A model generated the notes under the pieces. That model was not told where the DNA came from. It saw nothing but the letters and a program-made list of their open reading frames with translations, and did no database searches. A stretch of DNA of 34,752 nt. It comes from Burkholderiales bacterium. GTDB taxonomy: Bacteria; Pseudomonadota; Gammaproteobacteria; Burkholderiales; Burkholderiaceae_C. Positions 17,804 through 25,360 of this stretch are shown in pieces (the first letter of the stretch is position 1; each line of letters opens with the position of its first letter). The position numbers were made by a program, and so were the translations under genes. The DNA lies in contig JANYCG010000090.1 of the NCBI GenBank assembly GCA_025360385.1, forward strand, positions 1 through 34,752, read 5' to 3'.

Positions 17804-18826
17804 CTATTTGGCGCATGCTTTGCGGCCCGACTCCATCAGCGCGAAAAATGCCTCGGCACCGCCACCGGTTTCCTTGACGAGCTGCGGGTACATTGATTCA
17901 ACCGCCTTGCGCCAAACGTCGCGCTGCTCCTGTGTCACAGTGACGATCTGGCCGCCGGCTTTTTCGTGCATGCCGTACAAAACGTTTTCAAAGCCACGGA
18001 CTTCGGCGCGCATTTTTGTCGGTGGGTTGCGTGCGGTGGCCCGCACCAGGGCATCTTGCTGCTCTTTGCTCAACCTGTCGAAGGCGGCCTTGTTCATCAA
18101 GGTCAACGAGGGTGAGTCATAGAGGCCGATGCGGGTTGCCACAGGCGCCACTTTGGTCAAGCCGGAGGGCAAAGCAAAGGTGATCGGCGAGCCGATGACT
18201 TCAATCAAACCGGTTTGGATTGACGGAATCCATTCCGGCAAGCCCAGTGGAATGGCGTTGGCTCCCAAAGCCCGGTTGTAAAGTTCGAACGATTTATTGG
18301 CATAACCACCCGCTTTGATACCCTTCGCGTCGTTCGGGGAGGTGTAGGCTTTTTTGCCAAAATAGTCGATGGTGCCCACTTCAGCCCAGCCCATAAATTG
18401 GACGCCTTTTTTGGCATACAAGTCACTCACCATTTTGGTCAAATGCTCGTCCAGAACACAATCGAGTTCAGCCGTGTTTTTAAAATAAAACGGCATGATC
18501 AGCAAAGCGATCTCAGGCACCAACAGCGCTGCGGACCCGGACGAATAACCTCCCATATCGATGCGGCCTCGCGCCACCTGTTGCACCGTGTCCTGCTCAC
18601 TGCCCAATTGGGATGCAAAAAACGGCACAATTTTGAGTTCGCCCTTGCTCTCTTCCTCCACGTCTTTGACCATGCGATTGATCTGCATGACCCACGGGTT
18701 GCCCGATGGTGGAGCGCCCGAGCTGTAGCGCAATTCGATGGGTTTTTTGTCTTGCGCCATTGCGCCGCCGGCACATGCAAGTCCCAGGGTGGCCAGAACG
18801 ACAGATGTAATCAAGCAGGGTTTCAT
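17804..18826 (-). CDS. TRAP solute-binding protein (DctP family), first gene of operon
   Basis: The 340-residue precursor has a signal peptide (cleavage near 'GGAMAQ') and the same mature start 'DKKPIELRYSSGAPP' as the downstream paralogue. I estimate by eye that about two thirds of positions are identical, with long conserved blocks in the first 130 residues and at the C-terminus ('RKACAK'), and most change in the middle, substrate-facing part. At the usual Arg site it reads 'GIKAGGYANK'. The ATG at 18826 follows CGGAGA. A 176-bp gap separates it from the second copy, enough for a promoter or processing site of its own. Order in the operon is this gene, second dctP, dctQ, dctM. The substrate is unknown. 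Confidence 0.9.
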   Translation of the reverse strand: MKPCLITSVVLATLGLACAGGAMAQDKKPIELRYSSGAPPSGNPWVMQINRMVKDVEEESKGELKIVPFFASQLGSEQDTVQQVARGRIDMGGYSSGSAALLVPEIALLIMPFYFKNTAELDCVLDEHLTKMVSDLYAKKGVQFMGWAEVGTIDYFGKKAYTSPNDAKGIKAGGYANKSFELYNRALGANAIPLGLPEWIPSIQTGLIEVIGSPITFALPSGLTKVAPVATRIGLYDSPSLTLMNKAAFDRLSKEQQDALVRATARNPPTKMRAEVRGFENVLYGMHEKAGGQIVTVTQEQRDVWRKAVESMYPQLVKETGGGAEAFFALMESGRKACAK

Positions 18827-18938
18827 CGCGTATCTCCGGTTGAGCCAGGCATCGAACCTGGCCAATGGCTGAGCCATCCCGTTATAGCAGCGGGGCTACC
18901 AATCCCTGACAGGGTTTACCTGTGGCGAACATCATCGG

Positions 18939-18977
18939 TATCAAAAATATAGCTAACTATCCATATTTAACGGGGAC
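18939..18977 (+). repeat. AT-rich ~40-bp dispersed repeat, copy 2 (overlaps the pyrD 3' end)
   Basis: TATCAAAAATATAGCTAACT begins this copy, which ends in TTTAACGGGGAC. It shares the 11-mer TAGCTAACTAT with the copy at 24665-24706. The pyrD stop codon lies inside it. Confidence 0.6.
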
Positions 18978-20026
18978 ATTCGGTAATTTTTAATTGCCAA
19001 GGCGGCATTTTTGACCAAATCCGGCCCATGGTAGATCAAACCGGTGTAAATCTGCACCAGGTCGGCCCCAGCCTTGATTTTGCTCAATGCGTCGGCAGCA
19101 CTCATGATGCCGCCTACACCCACGATGGGAAAGCCTTTGCCCAGAGCGCGGCGCAGTTGCGCAATCACCCGGTTGCTTATCTCCAGCAAGGGTGCGCCAC
19201 TCAGCCCACCGGCTTCTTCGCTGTGTTTGAGGCCTTTGATGGCATCGCGGCTGAGCGTGGTATTGGTGGCCACCACGCCATCCATGCCATGGCGCTGCAG
19301 GGTCGCGGCGATGATGTTGACTTGGGCTTCATCCAGATCTGGCGCGATTTTGACGAACACCGGAACGCGTTTTTGATGCTGCTGGGCCAGGGCTTCGCGC
19401 CTTTGGGCAAGGGCGCCCAACAGCCCATCCAGCGCTTCGTCGTTTTGCAGGGCGCGCAGGTTTTTGGTATTGGGGCTGGAGATGTTGACTGTCACGTAAT
19501 CGGCGTGCGGGTAAACGCCTGCCAGGCCAATCAGGTAGTCGTCAGTGGCCCGCTCGATGGGAGTAGCCGCGTTTTTCCCGATGTTGAGGCCCAGCAGCAT
19601 GACACTGGATTTTTGCTGGCGCGAAGACGCGCCTTGCACGTTACGGATGAAGGCGTCCAGGCCGTCGTTGTTGAACCCCAGACGGTTGATCAGCGCCTGT
19701 GCGGCGGGCAGGCGGAACATGCGTGGCTTGGGGTTGCCGCTTTGCGCCAGCGGTGTCACCGTGCCCACCTCGATGAAGCCAAAACCCATGGCACCCAGGC
19801 CGTCAATGCAGCGGGCGTTTTTGTCCAGGCCTGCCGCCAGGCCCACCCGGTTGGGGAACTTCAGGCCCGCCAGAATGATGGGGTCGTCCACGCGCGCGTT
19901 GCAATAGGCCCATTCCAGCGGCGTACCCTGGACGACCGCCAGGCCGTGGATGGTCAGGTCATGGGCGACCTCTGGATCCAGGCCGAATAAAAAGGGGCGG
20001 GCGAGGGCGTAAGGGAGCAAGGCCAT
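18953..20026 (-). CDS. pyrD: Dihydroorotate dehydrogenase (quinone), class 2
   Basis: The 357-residue, membrane-associated FMN enzyme oxidises dihydroorotate to orotate in pyrimidine synthesis and passes electrons to ubiquinone. The class 2 N-terminus '[19 protein letters not shown]' is present. FMN and catalytic motifs include '[12 protein letters not shown]', '[12 protein letters not shown]', '[12 protein letters not shown]' (catalytic Ser region), 'KIAPDL' and '[13 protein letters not shown]'. The last residues ('SPLNMDS') are encoded by the dispersed repeat, so the natural C-terminus may have been changed by it. The start overlaps the frame of rpiA in a CCATGG; the conserved N-terminus supports this start although no ribosome-binding site is obvious. 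Confidence 0.95.
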   Translation of the reverse strand: MALLPYALARPFLFGLDPEVAHDLTIHGLAVVQGTPLEWAYCNARVDDPIILAGLKFPNRVGLAAGLDKNARCIDGLGAMGFGFIEVGTVTPLAQSGNPKPRMFRLPAAQALINRLGFNNDGLDAFIRNVQGASSRQQKSSVMLLGLNIGKNAATPIERATDDYLIGLAGVYPHADYVTVNISSPNTKNLRALQNDEALDGLLGALAQRREALAQQHQKRVPVFVKIAPDLDEAQVNIIAATLQRHGMDGVVATNTTLSRDAIKGLKHSEEAGGLSGAPLLEISNRVIAQLRRALGKGFPIVGVGGIMSAADALSKIKAGADLVQIYTGLIYHGPDLVKNAALAIKNYRMSPLNMDS

Positions 20027-20066
20027 GGGAAAATTGAAACTTGAATCAAAAAGTGGATTGTCTCAA

Positions 20067-20750
20067 ATGACGAAAATGACCCAAGACGAACTCAAAACCC
20101 AGGTGGGCCAAGCCGCCCTGCGCTATGTCGTCAAAGGCGACATCGTTGGCGTGGGCACCGGCTCGACAGTGAACAAATTCATCGAGGCGCTGGCCTCCGT
20201 CAAAGGCGACATCAAAGGCGCGGTCTCCAGTTCAGAGGCCAGCACAGTCAGGCTCAAAGCGCTGGGCATCCCGGTGTTTGACGCCAATGCAGTGGGAGAA
20301 CTGGCGGTTTACATTGACGGAGCCGATGAAATTGACGGCCAGGGCAACATGGTCAAAGGCGGCGGCGCGGCGCTCACTCGCGAGAAAATTGTGGCCGCCC
20401 AGTCGCGCCAATTCGTCTGCATTGCGGACGAGTCAAAACGGGTGCAGACCTTGGGCAAATTTCCCTTGCCGGTTGAAGTGGTGCCCATGGCGACGGCGCG
20501 TTTGATCCGCCAGTTTGCGGGCATTGGCGGCACGGCGGTTGTCAGGCTCAAAGACGGCCAGCCCCTTGTCACCGACAACGGCTTACACCTGATCGACGTG
20601 ACCGGCCTTCAGCTCAGTGATCCACTCGCGTTTGAAACCCAGGTAAGCCAGTGGCCAGGCGTTTTAACCGTGGGCGTGTTCGCGCAGCAAAGGGCGCAGG
20701 TGTGTTTGCTGGGCACCGCCAGCGGCGTTGAAACGCTGACTTTCAAATAA
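20067..20750 (+). CDS. rpiA: Ribose-5-phosphate isomerase A
   Basis: The 227-residue cytoplasmic enzyme interconverts ribose 5-phosphate and ribulose 5-phosphate. Motifs include '[16 protein letters not shown]' (phosphate-binding loop), 'DGADEID' (catalytic Asp pair) and '[14 protein letters not shown]' (catalytic Lys). The frame is open to an ATG at 20025, which would overlap the pyrD start; the family N-terminus ('[15 protein letters not shown]') favours 20067 or 20076. With the later start, a divergent promoter region of only about 40-50 bp remains between pyrD and rpiA. Full length for the family. A tandem repeat follows the stop codon. Confidence 0.93.
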   Translation: MTKMTQDELKTQVGQAALRYVVKGDIVGVGTGSTVNKFIEALASVKGDIKGAVSSSEASTVRLKALGIPVFDANAVGELAVYIDGADEIDGQGNMVKGGGAALTREKIVAAQSRQFVCIADESKRVQTLGKFPLPVEVVPMATARLIRQFAGIGGTAVVRLKDGQPLVTDNGLHLIDVTGLQLSDPLAFETQVSQWPGVLTVGVFAQQRAQVCLLGTASGVETLTFK

Positions 20751-20752
20751 GC

Positions 20753-20829
20753 CCATCTCAGAAAGAAGGCCAACTCAGAAAGAAGGCCAACTCAGAAATA
20801 AGGCCAACTCAGAAATAAGGCCAACTCAG
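20753..20829. repeat. 17-bp tandem repeat, about 4.5 units
   Basis: Four full units and a partial one (starts at 20753, 20770, 20787, 20804, 20821) share CCAACTCAGAAAGAAGG. The first unit has ATC in place of AAC, and units 3 and 4 have AATAAGG in place of AAGAAGG. It fills the 90-bp gap between the convergent rpiA and glutaredoxin-like genes, a candidate variable-number tandem repeat. Confidence 0.9.
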
Positions 20830-20840
20830 CCCGCCCGCCC

Positions 20841-21521
20841 TTAAAACCGGATCCCGGTCGGGTTGTCTGCCGGTGGGGCGGGGGGCGGTGGTGCCACGCG
20901 TGGCGCTGGGCTTGCCGCAGCCTGGCTTTCACTTTCAGCCTGCGCACCGGGGGCCGCGGGGCTTTGCACGGCCACCAGCGGCGCGGCAGGCGGGTTGCGG
21001 TAGTTGCCGGGCAACTTTGAACTGGGCGGGTAACCCGCAGCGTCCAGGAATTGCGTCCATTCTGTGTCAGAGTAGCCCTTGATTTTTTGCCCGCCAATGG
21101 TCAAAAACGGCAAGGAGCTGTCGCCGGCAATCCGGGCCAGCGCTTCGTTGTCGTCGCTGGTGGTGATGGTGCGCTCAGAAAACGGGATGCCGCGGCTGGC
21201 CAGCAGGTTGCGCCCGTTGGCGCAGGGCGTGCACGTGGCCGCGCTGTACAGCGTGACCGGGAAACGCGTCGCCACGGCACGCAGTTCAAACGGCAAGGTG
21301 TTGCTCGCCAGCTCAAGCGGTTTGCCGCTTTTGCTGGTGGCTGTGACGTTTTGGCTCGCAGCCGTGGTCGCCGGTGGTTTGTCAGAAAACGTGATTTTGC
21401 CGTCTGCACCGACGATGCGAAAGACCGTTTGCGCACTTAGGGACGGCACCGCGCTCATGGCGAGCAAGGCCAGCAGCCAGGATACCGACAGGCCAGCGGT
21501 GTGAAGTGCATATTGTTTCAT
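20841..21521 (-). CDS. Exported DUF4124 and glutaredoxin-domain protein
   Basis: The 226-residue protein starts with a signal peptide (cleavage near 'PSLSAQ'). A DUF4124 segment follows ('TVFRIVGADGKITFSDKPP', about 31-50), then a glutaredoxin/thioredoxin-like domain with 'VTLYSAATCTPCANGRNLLASRGIPFSERTI' (CTPC redox site) and the cis-Pro segment 'SLPFLTIGG'. A low-complexity Pro/Ala tail ends the protein. It probably acts in periplasmic thiol-disulfide exchange, but no partner is indicated. The ATG at 21521 follows AAGGAAT. It starts 19 bp after the prlC stop and so is probably cotranscribed with prlC. Confidence 0.85.
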   Translation of the reverse strand: MKQYALHTAGLSVSWLLALLAMSAVPSLSAQTVFRIVGADGKITFSDKPPATTAASQNVTATSKSGKPLELASNTLPFELRAVATRFPVTLYSAATCTPCANGRNLLASRGIPFSERTITTSDDNEALARIAGDSSLPFLTIGGQKIKGYSDTEWTQFLDAAGYPPSSKLPGNYRNPPAAPLVAVQSPAAPGAQAESESQAAASPAPRVAPPPPAPPADNPTGIRF

Positions 21522-21540
21522 CAAGGTATTCCTTTTTCAA

Positions 21541-23670
21541 TCAGGCAGAAACCATGCCCTGGTGCCGCAACAAGGCGTCCAGCGTCGGCTCGCGGCCCCG
21601 GAAGGCCTTGAACGACTCGATGGCAGGGCGGCTGCCGCCTGCCTCCAGAATGGCGTGACGGTATTTTCTACCCGTTTCGATATTTGGCAAGCCGTTGTTA
21701 CCAGCGGTTTCTTCAAACGCCGCGTAGGCATCAGCGCTTAACACTTCAGCCCATTTGTAGCTGTAGTAACCGGCCGCATAACCGCCCGCAAAAATGTGGC
21801 TGAAAGTGTGGACGCTGCGCGACCATGGCGGCGGCTGGATCACGGCGACCTCGTGCCGCACGGCGTTGAGCAAGGGCATGAAGTCGTCATCCGGGGCATG
21901 GGCGGTGTGCAGCAACATGTCAAACAGCGACAACTCGATTTGCCGCACCGTCTGCATGCCGCTCTGGAAGTTTTTGGCGGCCAGCATTTTGTCGAACAGC
22001 CCGCGTGGCAGGGGCGCCCCCGTGTCCACATGCGAGGTCATGTGTCTGAGCACATCCCATTCCCAGCAGAAATTCTCCATGAACTGGCTGGGCAACTCGA
22101 CGGCATCCCACTCCACGCCGCTGATGCCCGAGACATCGCGTTCATTCACCAGCGTGAGCATGTGGTGCAGGCCATGGCCGAATTCGTGGAACAGCGTGGT
22201 CACGTCATCGTGCGTCAGCAGGGCTGGTTTTTTGACGCCGTCCACCTCAACGCCGTCGGCAAAATTGCAGACCAGGTGGGCCACCGGGGTTTGCAAAACG
22301 CCATTGTCCGGGCGCAGCCAACGCGAGCGTGCATCGTCCATCCAGGCACCGCCAAGTTTGCCGTTGCGGGCGGTCGGGTCCAGGTAAAACTGACCCACCA
22401 GAGCGGGGCCCCGTTCGGTCTGGCGTTCAATGCGGTAAAACGCCGCGCCTGGGTTCCACACTGGGGCGCTGTCCTGGCGGATCGACACCTCAAACAGGGT
22501 CTCCACAATTTTGAACAGGCCAGCCAACACTTTGGGTGCCGTGAAATATTGTTTGACGTCCTGCTCGCTGAATGCGTAACGCGCCTCTTTGAGCTTCTCG
22601 CTGACAAAAGACCAGTCCCAGGGTTGCGGGTCTGCCAGGCCCAAATGTTGGGCGGCAAACTCACGCAGATCCGCCAGGTCTTTTTCGGCAAAAGGTTTTG
22701 CTTTGGCTGCCAAATCACGCAGAAAGCTGATGACCTGGGTGGGCGAATGGGCCATTTTGGGCACCAACGAGAGCTCGCCAAAATTCGCATAACCCAACAG
22801 TTGGGCCTCTTCCAGACGCAGCGCCAAAATCTCGTGGATCAAGGCGGAATTGTCGAATTTGGCGGCGTCGGGCGCAGCCTGGTCGGACGCGCGGGTGACG
22901 TGGGCGCGGTACAGGGTTTCACGCAGTTCGCTGCTTTTGGCAAACTGCATGATGGGCAGGTAACAGGGCATTTTCAGGCTGAGTTTGTAGAGGGCCTTGC
23001 CATTTGCCTTGCCGTTCGCCGTGGCGTTTGCCGTGGCGTTTGCATCCGACGGCGATTGGCCTCGGTCTGCGCCCGCCTTAGCGGCTGCCAAGGCCGTTTG
23101 AACCACGTCTTGCGGCACGCCATCCAGCTCGTCCAGCGTCGCGTAGTACGCAAAGGCGTCGGTTGCATCCAGCGCGTTTTCGCTGAACTTCTGGCTCAAT
23201 TCAGCTTGCCGCTCCTGGATGGCGGCAAAACGCTCACGGGCCGCGCCGACAAGCTCCGCGCCACCCAGCACAAAATTGCGCACAGCATTTTTGTGGGCCT
23301 GCTTTTGCTCGGCATTGAGCGTGGCGACGTCTATGTTTTTGTATTTGGCGTAGAGCTGCTCGTTGGCGCCCAGGCGAGTGAAATATTCGGTGATTTTGGG
23401 CAGCGCTTCGTTGTAGGCGGCGCGTAACTCGGGCGTGTCGGCCACGGCGTTGAGGTGGCTCACTGCACCCCAGGCGCGGCCGAGTTTTTCAGTGGCGACA
23501 TCCAGCACCTTGGCAATCGCCGTCCATTGCGCGGGGAAGTCGTCGGCGGTGACGCTGGCGAGAGCGACTTCAGCCTGCGCCAGCAACGCGTCCACGGCGG
23601 GGCCGACATGGGTGGGCTGGATTTGGTCAAACAGTGGGAGATCGGCAGAGTCGAGCAGGGGATTGTTCAT
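21541..23670 (-). CDS. prlC: Oligopeptidase A (M3 family metallopeptidase)
   Basis: The 709-residue cytoplasmic zinc peptidase degrades short peptides, including signal-peptide fragments in the E. coli counterpart. The zinc/catalytic motif 'TTLFHEFGHGLHHML' and the downstream Glu region 'WDAVELPSQFMENF' are intact. 'AGGYAAGYYSYKWAEVLSADAYAAFEE' is the C-terminal family block with substrate-binding tyrosines. An unusual insertion near residues 211-226 reads ANAT-ANAT-ANGK-ANGK and is encoded by four 12-bp repeats. The protein is otherwise usual in length (E. coli 680). It lies between folD and the glutaredoxin-like gene on the same strand. Confidence 0.94.
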   Translation of the reverse strand: MNNPLLDSADLPLFDQIQPTHVGPAVDALLAQAEVALASVTADDFPAQWTAIAKVLDVATEKLGRAWGAVSHLNAVADTPELRAAYNEALPKITEYFTRLGANEQLYAKYKNIDVATLNAEQKQAHKNAVRNFVLGGAELVGAARERFAAIQERQAELSQKFSENALDATDAFAYYATLDELDGVPQDVVQTALAAAKAGADRGQSPSDANATANATANGKANGKALYKLSLKMPCYLPIMQFAKSSELRETLYRAHVTRASDQAAPDAAKFDNSALIHEILALRLEEAQLLGYANFGELSLVPKMAHSPTQVISFLRDLAAKAKPFAEKDLADLREFAAQHLGLADPQPWDWSFVSEKLKEARYAFSEQDVKQYFTAPKVLAGLFKIVETLFEVSIRQDSAPVWNPGAAFYRIERQTERGPALVGQFYLDPTARNGKLGGAWMDDARSRWLRPDNGVLQTPVAHLVCNFADGVEVDGVKKPALLTHDDVTTLFHEFGHGLHHMLTLVNERDVSGISGVEWDAVELPSQFMENFCWEWDVLRHMTSHVDTGAPLPRGLFDKMLAAKNFQSGMQTVRQIELSLFDMLLHTAHAPDDDFMPLLNAVRHEVAVIQPPPWSRSVHTFSHIFAGGYAAGYYSYKWAEVLSADAYAAFEETAGNNGLPNIETGRKYRHAILEAGGSRPAIESFKAFRGREPTLDALLRHQGMVSA
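22994..23041. repeat. In-frame 12-bp tandem repeat within prlC
   Basis: Four 12-bp units (22994, 23006, 23018, 23030) include two identical copies of GCCGTGGCGTTT and two near-copies of GCCTTGCCATTT. Read on the minus strand they encode the four-residue repeats ANAT and ANGK in oligopeptidase A. Confidence 0.88.
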
Positions 23671-23730
23671 GGCTTGTATTTTGCCTCGAAGCCGGGGAAT
23701 TCAAGGCGCTCGACGTGGTTTCTGTACGCT

Positions 23731-23768
23731 GCTAAAAAAATAGCAAGCTATGCAGTATTGACGGGAAC
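23731..23768 (+). repeat. AT-rich ~40-bp dispersed repeat, copy 3
   Basis: The copy contains AATAGCAAGCTATG and the tail TATTGACGGGAAC, and lies in the 119-bp gap between folD and prlC. The tail closely matches that of the copy at 24665-24706 read in reverse. Confidence 0.6.
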
Positions 23769-23789
23769 TTTAGAGGGTTTTAGCCTCAT

Positions 23790-24635
23790 CTAACCTCTTT
23801 CAGCCGCCTCAAGCGTGTTCACCAGCAACATTGTGATCGTCATGGGGCCAACCCCGCCCGGCACCGGGGTGATCCAGCCTGCGACTTCTTTGACCGCTTC
23901 AAAATCCACGTCGCCGCAGAGTTTGCCCAGTGCGTTGCGGTTCATGCCCACGTCGATCACCACCGCGCCGGGCTTGACCATGTCAGCCGTCAGCGTGTTG
24001 CGTTTGCCCACGGCGGCAACGACCACGTCAGCTTGCAAGGTGTGGTTTTTGAGGTTTTGCGTGGCGCTGTGGCAGACCGTGACCGTGGCATTTTTTTGCA
24101 GCAGCATCAAGGCCATGGGCTTGCCCACGTTGTTGCTGCGACCGATCACCACGGCGTGTTTGCCTTTGAGGTCAATGCCGGTACTTTCGATCAGCTTGAT
24201 GCAGCCGTAGGGCGTGCAGGACCAGAAACCCGGCGTGCCCGTCATCAAGGCACCGGCGCTGGCGACGTGGAAACCGTCGACATCTTTGGCGGGTGAAATC
24301 GACTCGATCACCCGGTGGGCGTCAATGTGCTGGGGCAGGGGCAGTTGCACCAGAATGCCATGGATCGCCGGGTCGGCGTTCAACGCCTGGACCCGCGCCA
24401 GCAGTGCCGCTTCGGACAAGTTTGCGTCGTATTTTTCGAGCACCGAAAACACCCCCGTGTCTTGGCAAGCCTGCACCTTGTTGCGCACATACACCTGGCT
24501 GGCCGGGTCGTCGCCCACCAGCACCACGGCCAGGCCCGGTGAGATGCCGCGCAGCTTGAGCGCTGTGACGCGTTGGGCCACTTCAAGGCGCAGGTGCCTG
24601 GACAAAGCGCTGCCGTCGATCAATTGAGCTGTCAC
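23790..24635 (-). CDS. folD: Methylenetetrahydrofolate dehydrogenase / methenyl-THF cyclohydrolase
   Basis: The 281-residue bifunctional cytoplasmic enzyme interconverts 5,10-methylene-, 5,10-methenyl- and 10-formyl-tetrahydrofolate with NADP(H). Family signatures are '[12 protein letters not shown]' (Tyr and catalytic Lys of the YxxxK site), '[10 protein letters not shown]', '[16 protein letters not shown]' (cofactor-binding loop) and '[15 protein letters not shown]'. Full length for the family. It is on the same strand as the two-component genes upstream, with a 93-bp gap holding a dispersed repeat, and 119 bp upstream of prlC. Confidence 0.96.
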   Translation of the reverse strand: MTAQLIDGSALSRHLRLEVAQRVTALKLRGISPGLAVVLVGDDPASQVYVRNKVQACQDTGVFSVLEKYDANLSEAALLARVQALNADPAIHGILVQLPLPQHIDAHRVIESISPAKDVDGFHVASAGALMTGTPGFWSCTPYGCIKLIESTGIDLKGKHAVVIGRSNNVGKPMALMLLQKNATVTVCHSATQNLKNHTLQADVVVAAVGKRNTLTADMVKPGAVVIDVGMNRNALGKLCGDVDFEAVKEVAGWITPVPGGVGPMTITMLLVNTLEAAERG

Positions 24636-24664
24636 GGGTCGAATGCGAGGTAAAACCGCTCTAT

Positions 24665-24706
24665 GTTCCCGTCAAATGGACATAGTTAGCTATATATTTG
24701 ATAGTT
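24665..24706 (-). repeat. AT-rich ~40-bp dispersed repeat, copy 4
   Basis: Read on the minus strand it begins AACTATCAAATATATAGC and ends TTTGACGGGAAC; it carries TAGCTAACTAT, shared with copy 2. It lies between the response regulator and folD. Confidence 0.62.
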
Positions 24707-24728
24707 CGAACGGCGATGGGGACAGCGT

Positions 24729-25355
24729 TCAGGGTTTTGGGCTGTTCTGGCCCAAGGCGATTTTCAGCAAATCGGCGACCGTGTTGGCGTTGAGTTTTTC
24801 CATGATGTTGGCGCGGTGCGCTTCCACCGTTTTGATGCTGATGCCCAAGTCGTCGGCAATCTGCTTGTTCAGCCGCCCGGCGACGATGCGCTCCAGCACC
24901 TGCGATTCGCGCAGCGTCAGCTTGGACAGCAGGGCGTCGCGGCTGGCGGATTGCTGGTGTTCGGCAAAGGTGACTTTGGCGTGCGCCAGCATGCGCTCAA
25001 CCAGGCCGACCAGTTGCTCTTCTTTGAAGGGTTTCTGGATGAAATCCATGGCGCCCTTTTTCATCGTGTCCACGGCCATCGGTACGTCGCCATGGCCGGT
25101 GATGAACACGATGGGCAGGGGTGAGCGCAGGTCGGTCAGCTTGTTTTGCAGCTCGAGCCCCGTCATGCCGCCCATGCGGATGTCGACGATCAGGCAGGCC
25201 ACTTCGCGTGCGTCGTAACGGCTTAAAAACGATTCGGCTGAATCAAAGCAGCGCACCCGGTAGTCTTTGCCTTCGAGCAGCCACTGCAGCGAGTCACGCA
25301 CGGCCTCGTCGTCGTCCACGACATAAACAGTGCCTTTTTTCGGAATCAAGCTCAT
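24729..25355 (-). CDS. FixJ-like response regulator (receiver + LuxR-type HTH)
   Basis: The 208-residue protein has a receiver domain ('VYVVDDDEAVRDSLQ', phospho-acceptor Asp58 in 'LIVDIRMGG', 'FITGHGD', conserved Lys in 'IQKPF'). A LuxR/FixJ DNA-binding domain follows at about 147-203 ('LTLRESQVLERIVAGRLNKQIADDLGISIKTVEAHRANIMEKL'). It is expected to become phosphorylated by the kinase encoded 5 bp upstream and to bind DNA. FixJ/TtrR/DctR-type regulators control respiration or organic-acid use in related bacteria; the target here is unknown. The divergent aceE promoter region is an obvious candidate. Confidence 0.93.
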   Translation of the reverse strand: MSLIPKKGTVYVVDDDEAVRDSLQWLLEGKDYRVRCFDSAESFLSRYDAREVACLIVDIRMGGMTGLELQNKLTDLRSPLPIVFITGHGDVPMAVDTMKKGAMDFIQKPFKEEQLVGLVERMLAHAKVTFAEHQQSASRDALLSKLTLRESQVLERIVAGRLNKQIADDLGISIKTVEAHRANIMEKLNANTVADLLKIALGQNSPKP

Positions 25356-25360
25356 TCGGT

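Noticed and set aside
18837-18920. tRNA-like leader upstream of the first TRAP binding-protein gene (minus strand): CCAGG stem with a TTCGATG loop, and TTGGTAGC upstream
   Set aside because: The T-arm resemblance is good, but the acceptor stem does not pair, the anticodon loop lacks the usual U33, and there is no CCA end. Not annotated as a tRNA; it may be a chance hairpin or a decayed fragment.
20753-20829. Possible CRISPR array
   Set aside because: The 17-bp units are directly abutting with no spacers, so it is a tandem repeat, not CRISPR.
21796-23427. 543-codon open frame opposite prlC
   Set aside because: Antisense shadow of oligopeptidase A; no domain signature.
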